Shown here in pieces: positions 1 to 7,583 of a stretch of 9,411 bases of DNA; position 1 is the first letter of the stretch; each line of letters opens with the position of its first letter. The notes under the pieces are model-generated. The model saw nothing but the letters and a program-made list of their open reading frames with translations, made no database searches and was not told where the DNA came from. The translations under genes were made by a program, and so were the position numbers. The stretch is from Clostridia bacterium (lineage in GTDB: Bacteria; Bacillota; Clostridia; Saccharofermentanales; UBA5734): positions 1-9,411 of the forward strand of contig JAGOFF010000080.1 of NCBI GenBank assembly GCA_017997315.1, in the 5' to 3' direction.

Positions 1-803
1 ACAGGGAAGTGCGCGTGCATATCAAGATCGATACCGGCATGGGCCGCGTCGGTTTTCTGGCCGGATTCGAGGCGGTGCGCGACACCCGCTGGATCGCCTC
101 TCTGCCGAATATTGTCATTGAAGGCGCGTTCACGCATTTCGCGTCCGCGGATGAACCGGATACCGCCTACACTCTCCGCCAGTATGCGCTTTTCACCGGG
201 GTCCTGGCGGAACTGGACGCCGGCGGCGTCACGATACCGATCAAGCATGTCTGCAACAGCCCCGCCATTCTGCGTTTTCCGTCCATGCACATGGACATGG
301 TGCGCGCGGGGCTGATCCTGTACGGAATGATCCCGTCGCCTTGCTGCGGGGACGGGCACGGGCTGCTGCCCGCGATGACCCTCAAGGCGAACGTCGTGCT
401 CTGCAAGGAGATCGAACCCGGGAGCCCGGTCTCCTACGGCAGGACCTGGGTCGCTCCGCAGAGGTCCGCGATCGCCACCCTGCCGATCGGGTATGCGGAC
501 GGGTATCCGCGTTCCCTCGCGGGCAAGGCTTCCGTGCTGATCCACGGACGCCGGGCCCCGCTGGTCGGACGCATCTGCATGGACATGTGCATGGCCGATG
601 TGAGCGCTTTGGGCGAGCCGGTATCGGTCGGGGACGAGGTCGTGCTCTTCGGCCGGCAGGGGGATGCCGAGATTCCGGTGGAGGAAATGGCGGACTGGAT
701 GGGCACGATCAACTACGAGGTGACCTGCCTGATCGGGCGGCGCGTCCCCCGTGCGTACATCAGCGGAGGGCAGGTCCAGGATGTCGCGAACTACCTGTTG
801 TGA
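1..803 (+). CDS. alr: alanine racemase, C-terminal part (5' end outside window)
   Basis: PLP-dependent alanine racemase, which interconverts L- and D-alanine in the cytoplasm to supply D-alanine for peptidoglycan. The reading frame is open through the left edge (codons begin at base 3), so the first visible start-like codon, GTG at 9, is internal. The PLP-binding lysine region therefore lies outside the window. Counting from that GTG, visible family motifs are HIKIDTGMGRVGF near residue 4, HVCNSPA near 80, SYGRTW at 142-147 containing the catalytic tyrosine of the second base, GYADGYPR at 161-168, CMDM at 190-193, and TINYEV near 233, whose tyrosine (236) is the conserved active-site residue near the C terminus. 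About 265 residues are visible, consistent with a usual length of 370-390. It is followed by an 87-bp gap and the transketolase genes on the same strand. No terminator is visible between them, so read-through is possible. Confidence 0.96.
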   Translation, partial: REVRVHIKIDTGMGRVGFLAGFEAVRDTRWIASLPNIVIEGAFTHFASADEPDTAYTLRQYALFTGVLAELDAGGVTIPIKHVCNSPAILRFPSMHMDMVRAGLILYGMIPSPCCGDGHGLLPAMTLKANVVLCKEIEPGSPVSYGRTWVAPQRSAIATLPIGYADGYPRSLAGKASVLIHGRRAPLVGRICMDMCMADVSALGEPVSVGDEVVLFGRQGDAEIPVEEMADWMGTINYEVTCLIGRRVPRAYISGGQVQDVANYLL

Positions 804-825
804 CGGCGGGAAGCCTGAGGTTTTG

Positions 826-834
826 TGATATACT
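826..834 (+). promoter_or_regulatory. extended -10 promoter candidate for the transketolase genes
   Basis: The sequence TGATATACT gives a TG-N-TATACT extended -10 with 5 of 6 matches to TATAAT. There is no good -35 hexamer 16-18 bp upstream, which is tolerable for extended -10 promoters. A start would fall near base 841, about 50 nt before the transketolase start codon. The ribosome binding site AAGGAG lies at 878-883, 7 bases before the ATG at 891. This is a sequence-only prediction. Confidence 0.45.
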
Positions 835-890
835 TCTACCAGAAAAATCCGCCTGGAACAGGCATGCCATGACCCGGAAGGAGATTTGAA

Positions 891-1733
891 ATGGACGCTC
901 AGGCAAAGAAAAACGTCGGGCTGTACGCAGCCAGGATGCGTCGGCACATCGTGGAGGAGGTCTACAGGGCCCAATCCGGCCATATCGGCGGATCGCTGTC
1001 CTGCACGGACATCCTTGCCGTTCTGTATACGCAGACGATGCGGATCGATCCCGCGGATCCGAAGAATCCGGACCGGGACCGTTTCGTTCTGTCCAAGGGG
1101 CATTGCTCGCCCGCGCTGTATGCCGCACTTGCGCTCCGGGGCTTTTTCCCGGAGGCGGACCTCCAGGGCTTCCGCAGCATCGGCAGCTATCTGCAGGGAC
1201 ATCCCAGCATGAAGGACGTGCCCGGCGTCGACATGTCCACCGGATCGCTCGGCCAGGGCATCTCCGCCGCGATCGGGATGGCGATTGCGGGAAAACTGGA
1301 CGCCAAGGACTACCGCGTATATGCGATTCTCGGCGACGGCGAGATCCAGGAGGGTCAGGTCTGGGAGGCGATGATGGCAGGCGCGCATTTCAAGCTGGAC
1401 AACCTGTGCGCGTTCCTGGACTACAACGGACTGCAGATCGACGGCGACATCCGCGAGGTCATGAATCCCGAGAACGTCGCGGACAAGTTCCGCGCATTCA
1501 ACTGGAACGTCATTGAAATCGACGCTCATGACTACGACCAGATCTTCGATGCGCTGGAGGCCGCCAAGGCGACCCGGGGCCGTCCGACCATGGTCGTCGC
1601 GCGTTCCCACAAGGGCAGAGGCGTCTCGTTCATGGAGGATCAGGCGGGCTGGCACGGCGTCGCCCCCAAACCCGACGAATATGAAGCCGCCATTCGCGAG
1701 CTCGACGCCGCGATCGCAGCACGGGAGGTATAA
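891..1733 (+). CDS. transketolase, N-terminal subunit (TPP-binding half)
   Basis: This 280-residue protein corresponds to the N-terminal thiamine-diphosphate domain of transketolase. Transketolase transfers two-carbon ketol units between pentose phosphates and other sugars in the cytoplasmic non-oxidative pentose phosphate pathway. Visible motifs are SGHIGGSLS at 29-37, KGHCSPALY at 69-77, GSLGQG at 118-123, and the ThDP/metal motif GDGEIQEG at 148-155 closing with DYNGLQIDG near 177-185 (Asn179). The histidines at 31, 71 and 104 match conserved substrate or cofactor contacts. The ATG at 891 is preceded by AAGGAG at a suitable distance. The protein ends where the first domain ends; the remaining domains are encoded by the next gene, 6 bp downstream. 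Two-gene transketolases are common in Clostridia, Thermotogae and archaea. The pair could act on another ketose substrate, so the exact sugar specificity is inferred. Confidence 0.95.
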   Translation: MDAQAKKNVGLYAARMRRHIVEEVYRAQSGHIGGSLSCTDILAVLYTQTMRIDPADPKNPDRDRFVLSKGHCSPALYAALALRGFFPEADLQGFRSIGSYLQGHPSMKDVPGVDMSTGSLGQGISAAIGMAIAGKLDAKDYRVYAILGDGEIQEGQVWEAMMAGAHFKLDNLCAFLDYNGLQIDGDIREVMNPENVADKFRAFNWNVIEIDAHDYDQIFDALEAAKATRGRPTMVVARSHKGRGVSFMEDQAGWHGVAPKPDEYEAAIRELDAAIAAREV

Positions 1734-1739
1734 CCCACC

Positions 1740-2681
1740 ATGGCAAAGATAGCGACCCGCGAAGCATACGGCAAGGCGCTTGTGGAATTCGGCGCGAATC
1801 CGGACATTGTCGTCATGGATGCGGACCTGTCCAAATCCACATACACCGCGTTATTCAAGAAGGCGTACCCCGAACGCCACATCAACATGGGGATCGCGGA
1901 AGCGAACATGATGTCCGCCGCGGCGGGACTTTCATCCTGCGGCAAGACGGTCTTCGCTTCGACGTTTGCGATCTTCGCTTCCGAGCGGGCGATCGAGCAG
2001 GTCCGCAATTCGATCTGCTACCCCGCGCTCAACGTCAAGGTCTGCGCATCCCACGCCGGGTTGTCCATCGGCGAGGACGGCGCTTCGCACCAGGTGGTCG
2101 AGGACATCGCGATCATGCGCGCGCTTCCCAACATGCGCGTGATCTCCCCCTGCGACGCGACGGAGACCCGGTTGGCCATCAAGTACGTCCTTGAGACGCC
2201 CGGTCCCTTCTACGTACGGCTGGGCCGGCTCGCCGTGGAGTCCGTCTACGAGGAAGGCGACTGTCCGTTCGAGTTCGGCCGGGGCATCCGGCTGCGCGAC
2301 GGCAACGACCTTACGATCGTCGCGACCGGGCTGATGGTCCAGGAGTCGCTCAAAGCGGTCGAACTGCTCAAGGAAAAGGGCATCTCCGCCCGGCTGATCG
2401 ATATGCACACCATCAAGCCGATCGACCGGGACATCCTGGCCGAGGCGGCGCGCGAGACCGGACTGATCGTCACCGCCGAGGAACACACCGTGATCGGCGG
2501 CCTCGGCAGCGCGGTCGCGGAAGCGCTGGCGCAGACCGTACCGTGCCGCATGGCGATGGTCGGGGTCCAGGACCGCTTCGGCAAGTCCGGAAAACCCGCG
2601 GACGTGCTTGCCGAATACGGCCTGACAGCGGCGAACATCGCCGCGACGGCGGAACGCCTGTACGCAACGAAGCAGGGCTGA
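1740..2681 (+). CDS. transketolase, C-terminal subunit (pyrimidine-binding and C-terminal domains)
   Basis: This 313-residue partner of the preceding gene supplies the pyrimidine-binding domain (about 1-180) and the C-terminal domain (about 190-310) of transketolase. GIAEANM at 51-57 contains the glutamate (Glu54) expected to activate the thiamine aminopyrimidine ring. TFAIFASERAIEQVRN near 75-90 and GEDGASHQ at 111-118 are also typical; His117 is the conserved substrate-side histidine. The active site of such enzymes forms between the two subunits. Only 6 bp separate it from the first subunit gene. A ribosome site GGGAGGT (1723-1729) overlaps the end of that gene, so the two are very probably cotranscribed and made in balanced amounts. 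The family resembles DXS and the pyruvate dehydrogenase beta subunit, but the split architecture and motifs fit transketolase best. Confidence 0.95.
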   Translation: MAKIATREAYGKALVEFGANPDIVVMDADLSKSTYTALFKKAYPERHINMGIAEANMMSAAAGLSSCGKTVFASTFAIFASERAIEQVRNSICYPALNVKVCASHAGLSIGEDGASHQVVEDIAIMRALPNMRVISPCDATETRLAIKYVLETPGPFYVRLGRLAVESVYEEGDCPFEFGRGIRLRDGNDLTIVATGLMVQESLKAVELLKEKGISARLIDMHTIKPIDRDILAEAARETGLIVTAEEHTVIGGLGSAVAEALAQTVPCRMAMVGVQDRFGKSGKPADVLAEYGLTAANIAATAERLYATKQG

Positions 2682-2768
2682 GGACGGAAGGACGCGGCTG
2701 CCTTCAAGCAGGGAGTGTATGGACCGTCCCTGAAAAGCGGATACGGACCTGGAAAAAGACCATAGCGA

Positions 2769-2799
2769 AAGGGAATGCCCGGAAAGGCATTCCCTTTTT
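2769..2799 (+). terminator. intrinsic terminator of the transketolase operon
   Basis: A perfect 11-bp stem, AAGGGAATGCC (2769-2779) with GGCATTCCCTT (2786-2796), has a 6-nt loop and runs into five Ts at 2795-2799. It lies 87 bp after the stop of the plus-strand operon and 39 bp beyond the end of the convergent minus-strand operon. On the minus strand the same stem has only a short T-tract, so it may also stop arg-operon transcripts, but less well. Confidence 0.88.
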
Positions 2800-2837
2800 C
2801 ATGTGTGTTCCATGCATGGTCGCAGGAGACGCCCGGA

Positions 2838-3335
2838 TCAGAACTCCTTGATGAAAAGTCCGCGCGGATACCCGCGGTCGTCGGAACTCCCGACCAGCCG
2901 GAAGCCCTTTCTCTCATAGAACCTTACCAGATTCCGGTTGGTCAGCGCGGTATGCAGCCGGACCGTGTGGATGCCGGCCTCCGCCATATACGCTTCCGCG
3001 GCGTCGAAAAGCCGGCTGCCGATGCCGAGCGACTGATTCCCGGGCAGGACCGCAAACCGGCTGAGATAGGCAAAGCCGTCCGGCTCGGTCGAGATGCGCA
3101 CGGTCCCGACGATACGGCTCCCCCGGCGGGCGACAAAGACCGCATCCTGCACGATATGCGACAGGACATCGCCGACCTGTTCACGGAGCGAGTCGACCAC
3201 TCCGGGAATCCGCGACTCCCGGACATAGACCGTCATGGCTGCCCGGACGACGTCGAGGATCCCCTCGGCGTCCGCCGGAACAGCCCGGTCAACATGGACC
3301 GGCTCGTGCGGGTGTTCGTGAAGCGCTGCGGCCAT
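2838..3335 (-). CDS. GNAT-family N-acetyltransferase at the end of the arg operon (candidate N-acetylglutamate synthase)
   Basis: This 165-residue GCN5-related acetyltransferase transfers acetyl from acetyl-CoA to an amine on an unidentified substrate. A GNAT fold spans about residues 13-150. RFAVLPGNQSLGIGSRL at 93-109 holds the acetyl-CoA pyrophosphate-binding Q-x-x-G-x-G (Gln101, Gly104, Gly106). RFYERKGFRLV near 138-148 is the usual C-terminal strand and helix. I chose the ATG at 3335 because it lies 2 bp after the argF stop (TGA-GC-ATG) and places the first GNAT strand about 14 residues in. The frame stays open to an ATG at 3497, but that stretch lies inside argF and is arginine-rich out-of-frame sequence. 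No strong ribosome site precedes 3335, so translation probably depends on coupling to argF. As last gene of an arg operon lacking argJ, it may make N-acetylglutamate. That role is inferred from position only; a general GNAT is possible. Confidence 0.85.
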   Translation of the reverse strand: MAAALHEHPHEPVHVDRAVPADAEGILDVVRAAMTVYVRESRIPGVVDSLREQVGDVLSHIVQDAVFVARRGSRIVGTVRISTEPDGFAYLSRFAVLPGNQSLGIGSRLFDAAEAYMAEAGIHTVRLHTALTNRNLVRFYERKGFRLVGSSDDRGYPRGLFIKEF

Positions 3336-3337
3336 GC

Positions 3338-4255
3338 TCAGGCCATCAGCGCGGAGAGTACGGCCTTCTGCGCATGCAGGCGGTTCTCCGCCTGGTCGAA
3401 AACGGCGGACTGCGGGCCGTCGATGACCTCGGCGCCGACCTCGTACCCGCGGTAGGCGGGCAGACAGTGCAGGAAGACCGCATCCGGCCGGGCGCACGAC
3501 ATCAGTGCCGCATCGACGCGGAATCCGTCGAACTGCCGGATCCGCTTCTCTTTGTCCGCTTCCTGCCCCATGCTGACCCAGGTGTCGGTGTAGACGACGT
3601 CCGCACCCTCCACCGCTTCCGCGGGATCGCGGGTGAGCAGGATGCGCGCGCCCGACAGCGCGGCGTCCGCCTTCGACTCCGACACGCTGCCGGGATCGCA
3701 GTCGAATCCCGGCGGGCTGGCCACCGCGATGTCCATCCCGACCTTGGCGCAGCCGTGAAGCAGCGAGTTCGCGACGTTGTTGCCGTCTCCCACATAGGCG
3801 AGCTTCAATCCGCGCAGAGTTCCCTTGCGCTCGCGGATGGTCATCAGGTCGCTGAGGATCTGGCAGGGGTGGTGCAGATCGGTCAGCCCGTTGATCACGG
3901 GAATGCTGCCGAACCGGGCCAGATCGACCACATCCTGATGGGAGAACGTGCGGATCATGATTCCGTCCACCATGCGGGACAGGACCTGCGCGGTGTCCGG
4001 AACGGGTTCCCCGCGGCCGAGCTGGATATCGCCCGCATTGAGGTAGAGCGCATGTCCGCCCAGCTGGTACATTCCGACCTCGAAGGAGACGCGTGTCCGG
4101 GTCGAGGATTTGGAAAAGATCATGGCGAGGGTCTTGCCGGGAAGCCGCTCATGGGGCGTCCCGGCCTTGAGCTGTTTCTTGAGCAGGTCCGCGTCGTCCA
4201 GCAGATCCAGGATCTCCGCCGCGGTCAGATCATGCAGGCTGATGCAGTGTTTCAT
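3338..4255 (-). CDS. argF: ornithine carbamoyltransferase
   Basis: This 305-residue cytoplasmic transcarbamoylase makes citrulline from ornithine and carbamoyl phosphate, the sixth step of arginine synthesis. The carbamoyl-phosphate loop STRTR is at 51-55, HPCQ at 129-132, the ornithine-side motif DTWVSMG at 224-230, and the HCLP loop at 263-266 (HCLPAYRGYEV). The DxxxSMG and HCLP motifs favour ornithine carbamoyltransferase over aspartate carbamoyltransferase. An acetylornithine-type enzyme is not indicated by any motif I recognise but cannot be excluded by eye. The length is normal for the family. Its ATG overlaps the argD stop in an ATGA arrangement (4252-4255). A strong AGGAGGTGG site (4263-4271) lies inside the end of argD, indicating tight translational coupling. 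Because ArgF works on ornithine, the cell needs a step that removes the acetyl group from ArgD's product; no gene for that step is in the window. Confidence 0.97.
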   Translation of the reverse strand: MKHCISLHDLTAAEILDLLDDADLLKKQLKAGTPHERLPGKTLAMIFSKSSTRTRVSFEVGMYQLGGHALYLNAGDIQLGRGEPVPDTAQVLSRMVDGIMIRTFSHQDVVDLARFGSIPVINGLTDLHHPCQILSDLMTIRERKGTLRGLKLAYVGDGNNVANSLLHGCAKVGMDIAVASPPGFDCDPGSVSESKADAALSGARILLTRDPAEAVEGADVVYTDTWVSMGQEADKEKRIRQFDGFRVDAALMSCARPDAVFLHCLPAYRGYEVGAEVIDGPQSAVFDQAENRLHAQKAVLSALMA

Positions 4256-5460
4256 TCGCCGGCCACCTCCTGCAGGATCCCGGTGAGATCGTTGCAGAAC
4301 CGGACGATCTCGTCCTCCCGGAGGATGAGAGGCGGGAGAAGCCGGATCACGGAGGAACCGACCGCGTATACCAGATAGCCTTTTTCCAGACAGGCTGTCT
4401 TGACCTGCGGGGCGACCGGCCGTTTCAAGTGAATCCCGATCATGAGGCCCATGCCGCGCACTTCAGCGATGGCTCCGCTTTTCTCGGCGCACTCCGACAG
4501 ACGCTCACGGAAGAACGTTCCCTTGGATGCCGCCAGAGCGACCAGGCCGGAGGCGTCATACTCGTCCAGCACCGCCAGCGCAGCGGCGCAGACCAGCGGA
4601 CCGCCCCCGAACGTGGTGCCGTGATCCCCGGGCGCGAAACCTGTCGCCGCTTCCCCGGTCGCCAGACAGGCTCCGATCGGGAGTCCGCCGGCGAGTCCCT
4701 TGGCGAGGGTCACGATATCGGGCTTGAATCCGAAATGCTCGTACGCGAACATCCGTCCGGTCCGGCCCATCCCGGTCTGGATCTCGTCGATGATCAGCAG
4801 TGCGCCGGTCTCCCTGCAGCGCGCGACGACCGCGTCCATGTATTTCCGATCGGCCGGCCATATCCCGCTCTCCCCCTGGATAAGCTCCATGACGACCGCG
4901 CAGGTATCGGTGTCGACCTCGGTACGCATGGCGTCGATGTCGTTGAAAGGGATATGGACGTAACCGGGGGGCAGGGGCCCGAACGGGAGACTGAACTTGG
5001 ATTGTCCGGTCGCTGTGACCGTGGCCATCGTACGGCCGTGGAAGGAGTTCACCGCGGACACGATTTTTACGCGCGGGGTTCCCTTTTTGTAGAAGTATCC
5101 CCGTGCGAGTTTGAACGCGGCTTCGTTCGCCTCGGCGCCGCTGTTGCAAAGGAAAACACGGTCCAGTCCCGACAGCGCGGCGAGCCGGGCGGCCAGCTTC
5201 GCCTGGTTTTCGATGTAGTACAGGTTCGAACAATGGATCAGTCGGGACGCCTGCCCGCAGATCGCTCCGACCAGACGGGGATGGGCGTGCCCGAGCACGT
5301 TGACCGCGATCCCGCCGATCAGGTCGAGGTAGGTTTTTCCGGCCGTGTCCGTCAGGGTGCATCCTTCTCCGGAGACAAAGCTGACCGGCGTTCTTTTTCC
5401 AAAGTTGTTCATGTAATGGGCTTCATCCAGCCCGATGATTTCCTGCAGTCTGGGATCCAT
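4252..5460 (-). CDS. argD: acetylornithine aminotransferase
   Basis: This 402-residue class III PLP aminotransferase converts N-acetylglutamate semialdehyde and glutamate to N-acetylornithine and 2-oxoglutarate. Motifs in order are NSGAEANE at 106-113 (phosphate-binding region), SFHGRT at 139-144, LIIDEIQTGMGRTG at 222-235 with the cofactor-ring aspartate, and TLAKGLAGGLPIG at 251-263 with the Schiff-base lysine at 254. Then comes HGTTFGGGP, the typical C-domain contact to the partner subunit's phosphate. The ATG at 5460 has an AGGAGGA site (5466-5472) 5 bases upstream. It follows argB after 37 bp and overlaps argF by 4 bp. The family also includes ornithine and GABA aminotransferases, and ArgD proteins often double as succinyldiaminopimelate aminotransferases in lysine synthesis. 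The arg operon context makes the acetylornithine role the main one. Confidence 0.96.
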   Translation of the reverse strand: MDPRLQEIIGLDEAHYMNNFGKRTPVSFVSGEGCTLTDTAGKTYLDLIGGIAVNVLGHAHPRLVGAICGQASRLIHCSNLYYIENQAKLAARLAALSGLDRVFLCNSGAEANEAAFKLARGYFYKKGTPRVKIVSAVNSFHGRTMATVTATGQSKFSLPFGPLPPGYVHIPFNDIDAMRTEVDTDTCAVVMELIQGESGIWPADRKYMDAVVARCRETGALLIIDEIQTGMGRTGRMFAYEHFGFKPDIVTLAKGLAGGLPIGACLATGEAATGFAPGDHGTTFGGGPLVCAAALAVLDEYDASGLVALAASKGTFFRERLSECAEKSGAIAEVRGMGLMIGIHLKRPVAPQVKTACLEKGYLVYAVGSSVIRLLPPLILREDEIVRFCNDLTGILQEVAGE

Positions 5461-5497
5461 GGGCGTCCTCCTGTTTACGTCGTCGATGGGCTTCTCC

Positions 5498-6412
5498 TCA
5501 GATCTTCTCTCCTTGGTAGTACGGTCGTCGCTCCTTCATGAGCATGGTGCCGATGCCTTTGTTGGTGAAGATCTCGAGAAGGAGGGAGTGCGGAATGCGC
5601 CCGTCGATGATGTGAGCCCTCCCGACCCCGCGGTTGACGGTATCGAGGCATCCGAGCACCTTGGGGATCATGCCTCCGGCGATGACTCCCGCATCGATCA
5701 GCTGATGGGCCTCGGATTCGGTCATCGAGGCGATGACCTCGCGGCTGCCGTCCTCACCGATCCTCATGACGCCTTCGACATCGGTCAGGGTAATCAGCTT
5801 TTCGGCCTGAATGGCCGCGGCGATCTCGCTGGCGACCGTATCCGCGTTGATGTTGTAGCTTTGTCCGTCCGGCCCGACCCCGATCGGGGCGATGACCGGT
5901 ACATAGGCGCCTGCGGCCAGATTTTCCAGCATGGCGGTGTTGATCCGCGTGATCTCGCCTACAAACCCGATGTCCAGGGGCTGTCCGTCCGCGTCACGGG
6001 TCATCCGGACACACTCGACCAGGTTTCCGTCGATGCCGGACAGGCCGACCGCCTGGGCGCCCATCTGGTTCAGTCGGGAAACGATCTCTTTGTTGGTCTT
6101 GCCGACCAGGACCATCTGGGCGACCTCCATGACGTCGCCGCCGGTCACACGGAGACCGCTGCGGAATTCCGACGGGATGTCCAGACGCTTGAGCATGGCG
6201 CTGATGTCCGGTCCGCCGCCGTGGACCAGAATGGGATTGATGCCGATGAACTTAAGCAGCGTGACGTCTTCCATCACACTGTTCTTGAGCTCCTCGCTCA
6301 CCATGGCGTTCCCGCCGTACTTGATGACGACGGTCTTTCCGGACAACCTGCGGATATAGGGCAAAGCCTCGATCAGGATCTGGGCTTTCTGAATCGGACT
6401 GTCGTAATCCAT
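5498..6412 (-). CDS. argB: acetylglutamate kinase, arginine-inhibited type
   Basis: This 304-residue amino acid kinase phosphorylates N-acetylglutamate to N-acetylglutamyl phosphate, the committed and usually controlled step. VVIKYGGNAM at 28-36 (Lys31) is the phosphate-binding loop, LVHGGGPDIS near 62-71 binds acetylglutamate, and GGMIPK lies in the C-terminal ATP lobe. Two features mark the hexameric arginine-inhibited class: an N-terminal helix before the first strand (IQKAQILIEALPYI) and the C-terminal arginine-site signature, read here as HIIDGRIPHSLLLE then IFTNKGIGT at about 267-289. The ATG at 6412 has an AAGGAGT site (6419-6425) 6 bases upstream, and argC ends 34 bp earlier. Arginine-sensitive kinases normally go with the cyclic pathway using ArgJ, so the missing argJ in this operon is notable. 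Feedback control is inferred from the signature. Confidence 0.97.
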   Translation of the reverse strand: MDYDSPIQKAQILIEALPYIRRLSGKTVVIKYGGNAMVSEELKNSVMEDVTLLKFIGINPILVHGGGPDISAMLKRLDIPSEFRSGLRVTGGDVMEVAQMVLVGKTNKEIVSRLNQMGAQAVGLSGIDGNLVECVRMTRDADGQPLDIGFVGEITRINTAMLENLAAGAYVPVIAPIGVGPDGQSYNINADTVASEIAAAIQAEKLITLTDVEGVMRIGEDGSREVIASMTESEAHQLIDAGVIAGGMIPKVLGCLDTVNRGVGRAHIIDGRIPHSLLLEIFTNKGIGTMLMKERRPYYQGEKI

Positions 6413-6446
6413 GGCGCGACTCCTTGCTATGTTTCGGATAGGTGGG

Positions 6447-7496
6447 TTACAGCATCATGCCCGGGCGGAGCAGACCGGCGGTTTCAGGGAAACCGGCCAT
6501 CAGGTTGAGCGACTGTACCGCCTGGGAGGCGGAGCCTTTGCCGAGATTGTCGATCGCGCACAGCAGAACCGCGCGCCCCGTCCGCCCGTCCGCAAAGACC
6601 GCGACGTCGGCGAGATTGGATCCGGCGACATTCCGGGTGTCGGGACACGTCCCGGCAGGCAGGACGCGGACAAACGGTTCGGATGCATAGAACGCCTCGT
6701 ACAGCCCGTGCAGTTCGTCCGCCGTCATCCCGGGCGCAAGATCCGCATATACGGTCGCGAGCATCCCTCTCTTCATGGGCGCGAGATGGGGGGTGAACGA
6801 GACGACGACCGGCCGGCCGGCGAGACAGGACAGCTCCTGCTCGATTTCACTGGTGTGCCGGTGCCCGATGACCCCATAGGCGCGGAAGCTCTCGTCGGTC
6901 TCGCAGTAGCTGTACGCCAGATCCGCCTTGCGCCCGGCGCCGGACACGCCTGAGACCGCGTCGATGATGATCCGGTCCGAGGATACCGCGCCGGCCTTGA
7001 GAGCGGGCGCGAGCGCCAGGATGGAGCAGGTGGGGTAGCATCCCGGATCGCCGATCAACCGTGCATCCGCGATCTTGTCCCGATAGAGTTCAGGCAGGCC
7101 GTAGACCGCTTCCGCAAGCAGCGAGGGAACCGGATGCGCAAGCCGGTAGGCGGCTTCGTATACGGAAACATCCTTGTAGCGGAAATCACCGCTGTGGTCC
7201 AGCACGCGCAGACCGCGGTCCAGCAGACGGGGGACGGTTTCGGAAGAGACGCCGTGCGGCAGAGCGGTCACGACGATTTCGCACTCTTCGGCGACATGGT
7301 CGAGGTCGAGCGCTTCGCAGGGAAGGTCCAGAATTCCGCGGAATGCAGGATACACCGAGGAGAAAGGTTTCCCCTCGTAAGTGCGGGAAGTCAGGCAGGC
7401 GATCTCGAATCCGTCGTGGCCGACGAGGATCCGGGCCAGTTCCGCACCGACATATCCGGTTGCGCCGATGATGCCGAGTCTCGTTTTCGCCGCCAT
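6447..7496 (-). CDS. argC: N-acetyl-gamma-glutamyl-phosphate reductase
   Basis: First gene of the operon, encoding a 349-residue NADPH-dependent reductase that turns N-acetylglutamyl phosphate into N-acetylglutamate semialdehyde. The N-terminal dinucleotide-binding loop GIIGATGYVGAE lies at 8-19. The catalytic cysteine is Cys153 in GDPGCYPT (150-157), and the active-site histidine is probably His214 in GHRHTSEIEQ. SGAGRKA at 185-191 and IDNLGKGSASQA near the C terminus complete the family pattern. I chose the ATG at 7496 because it starts the Rossmann strand directly, has an AGAGGTGG site at 7500-7507, and lies about 60 nt from the predicted arg transcription start. The same frame is open back to 7832, but that would run through the promoter and ArgR boxes and adds 112 residues with no family match, so it is rejected. 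Length without the extension is normal for ArgC. Confidence 0.96.
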   Translation of the reverse strand: MAAKTRLGIIGATGYVGAELARILVGHDGFEIACLTSRTYEGKPFSSVYPAFRGILDLPCEALDLDHVAEECEIVVTALPHGVSSETVPRLLDRGLRVLDHSGDFRYKDVSVYEAAYRLAHPVPSLLAEAVYGLPELYRDKIADARLIGDPGCYPTCSILALAPALKAGAVSSDRIIIDAVSGVSGAGRKADLAYSYCETDESFRAYGVIGHRHTSEIEQELSCLAGRPVVVSFTPHLAPMKRGMLATVYADLAPGMTADELHGLYEAFYASEPFVRVLPAGTCPDTRNVAGSNLADVAVFADGRTGRAVLLCAIDNLGKGSASQAVQSLNLMAGFPETAGLLRPGMML

Positions 7497-7549
7497 GTGC
7501 CACCTCTTTCTCCGGACCCCTGTGCCCGGACACCGATCAGTCGATCCGT

Positions 7550-7583
7550 CTGATAAAAATACACTATACTGTATAAAAATACA
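7550..7583. promoter_or_regulatory. paired ArgR/AhrC-like operator (two ARG boxes)
   Basis: The right box at 7570-7583 reads TGTATAAAAATACA, a perfect TGTAT/ATACA inverted repeat around AAAA. It has one mismatch per arm to the ARG box core TGAAT-4-ATTCA. The left box at 7550-7563 reads CTGATAAAAATACA. Both share the exact 11-mer ATAAAAATACA, repeated at 20 bp spacing, close to two helical turns and the arrangement that hexameric ArgR repressors bind. One box fills the -35/-10 spacer and the other begins at the -10, so occupancy should block the arg promoter. The binding protein gene is not in this window. Confidence 0.7.

Noticed and set aside
2682..2768. CAGGGA/TCCCTG (2709-2714 with 2727-2732) as an additional terminator or RNA element
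   Set aside because: It has a 12-nt loop, no T-run on either strand, and the clear terminator at 2769-2799 explains transcript ending.
3336..3497. Longer start for the GNAT gene at 3497
   Set aside because: The extra 54 residues lie wholly inside argF, are arginine- and proline-rich out-of-frame sequence, and precede the GNAT fold without adding any motif.
3374..6508. Three long plus-strand frames (3374-4378, 4429-5541, 5435-6508) opposite the arg genes
   Set aside because: They mirror argF, argD and argB in an antisense frame, with low-complexity Asp/Gly/Arg-rich products, as expected by chance in GC-rich DNA.
7497..7556. Attenuator, T-box or riboswitch in the argC leader
   Set aside because: The leader is only about 60 nt, with no terminator hairpin or recognisable conserved RNA core; ArgR boxes explain control.
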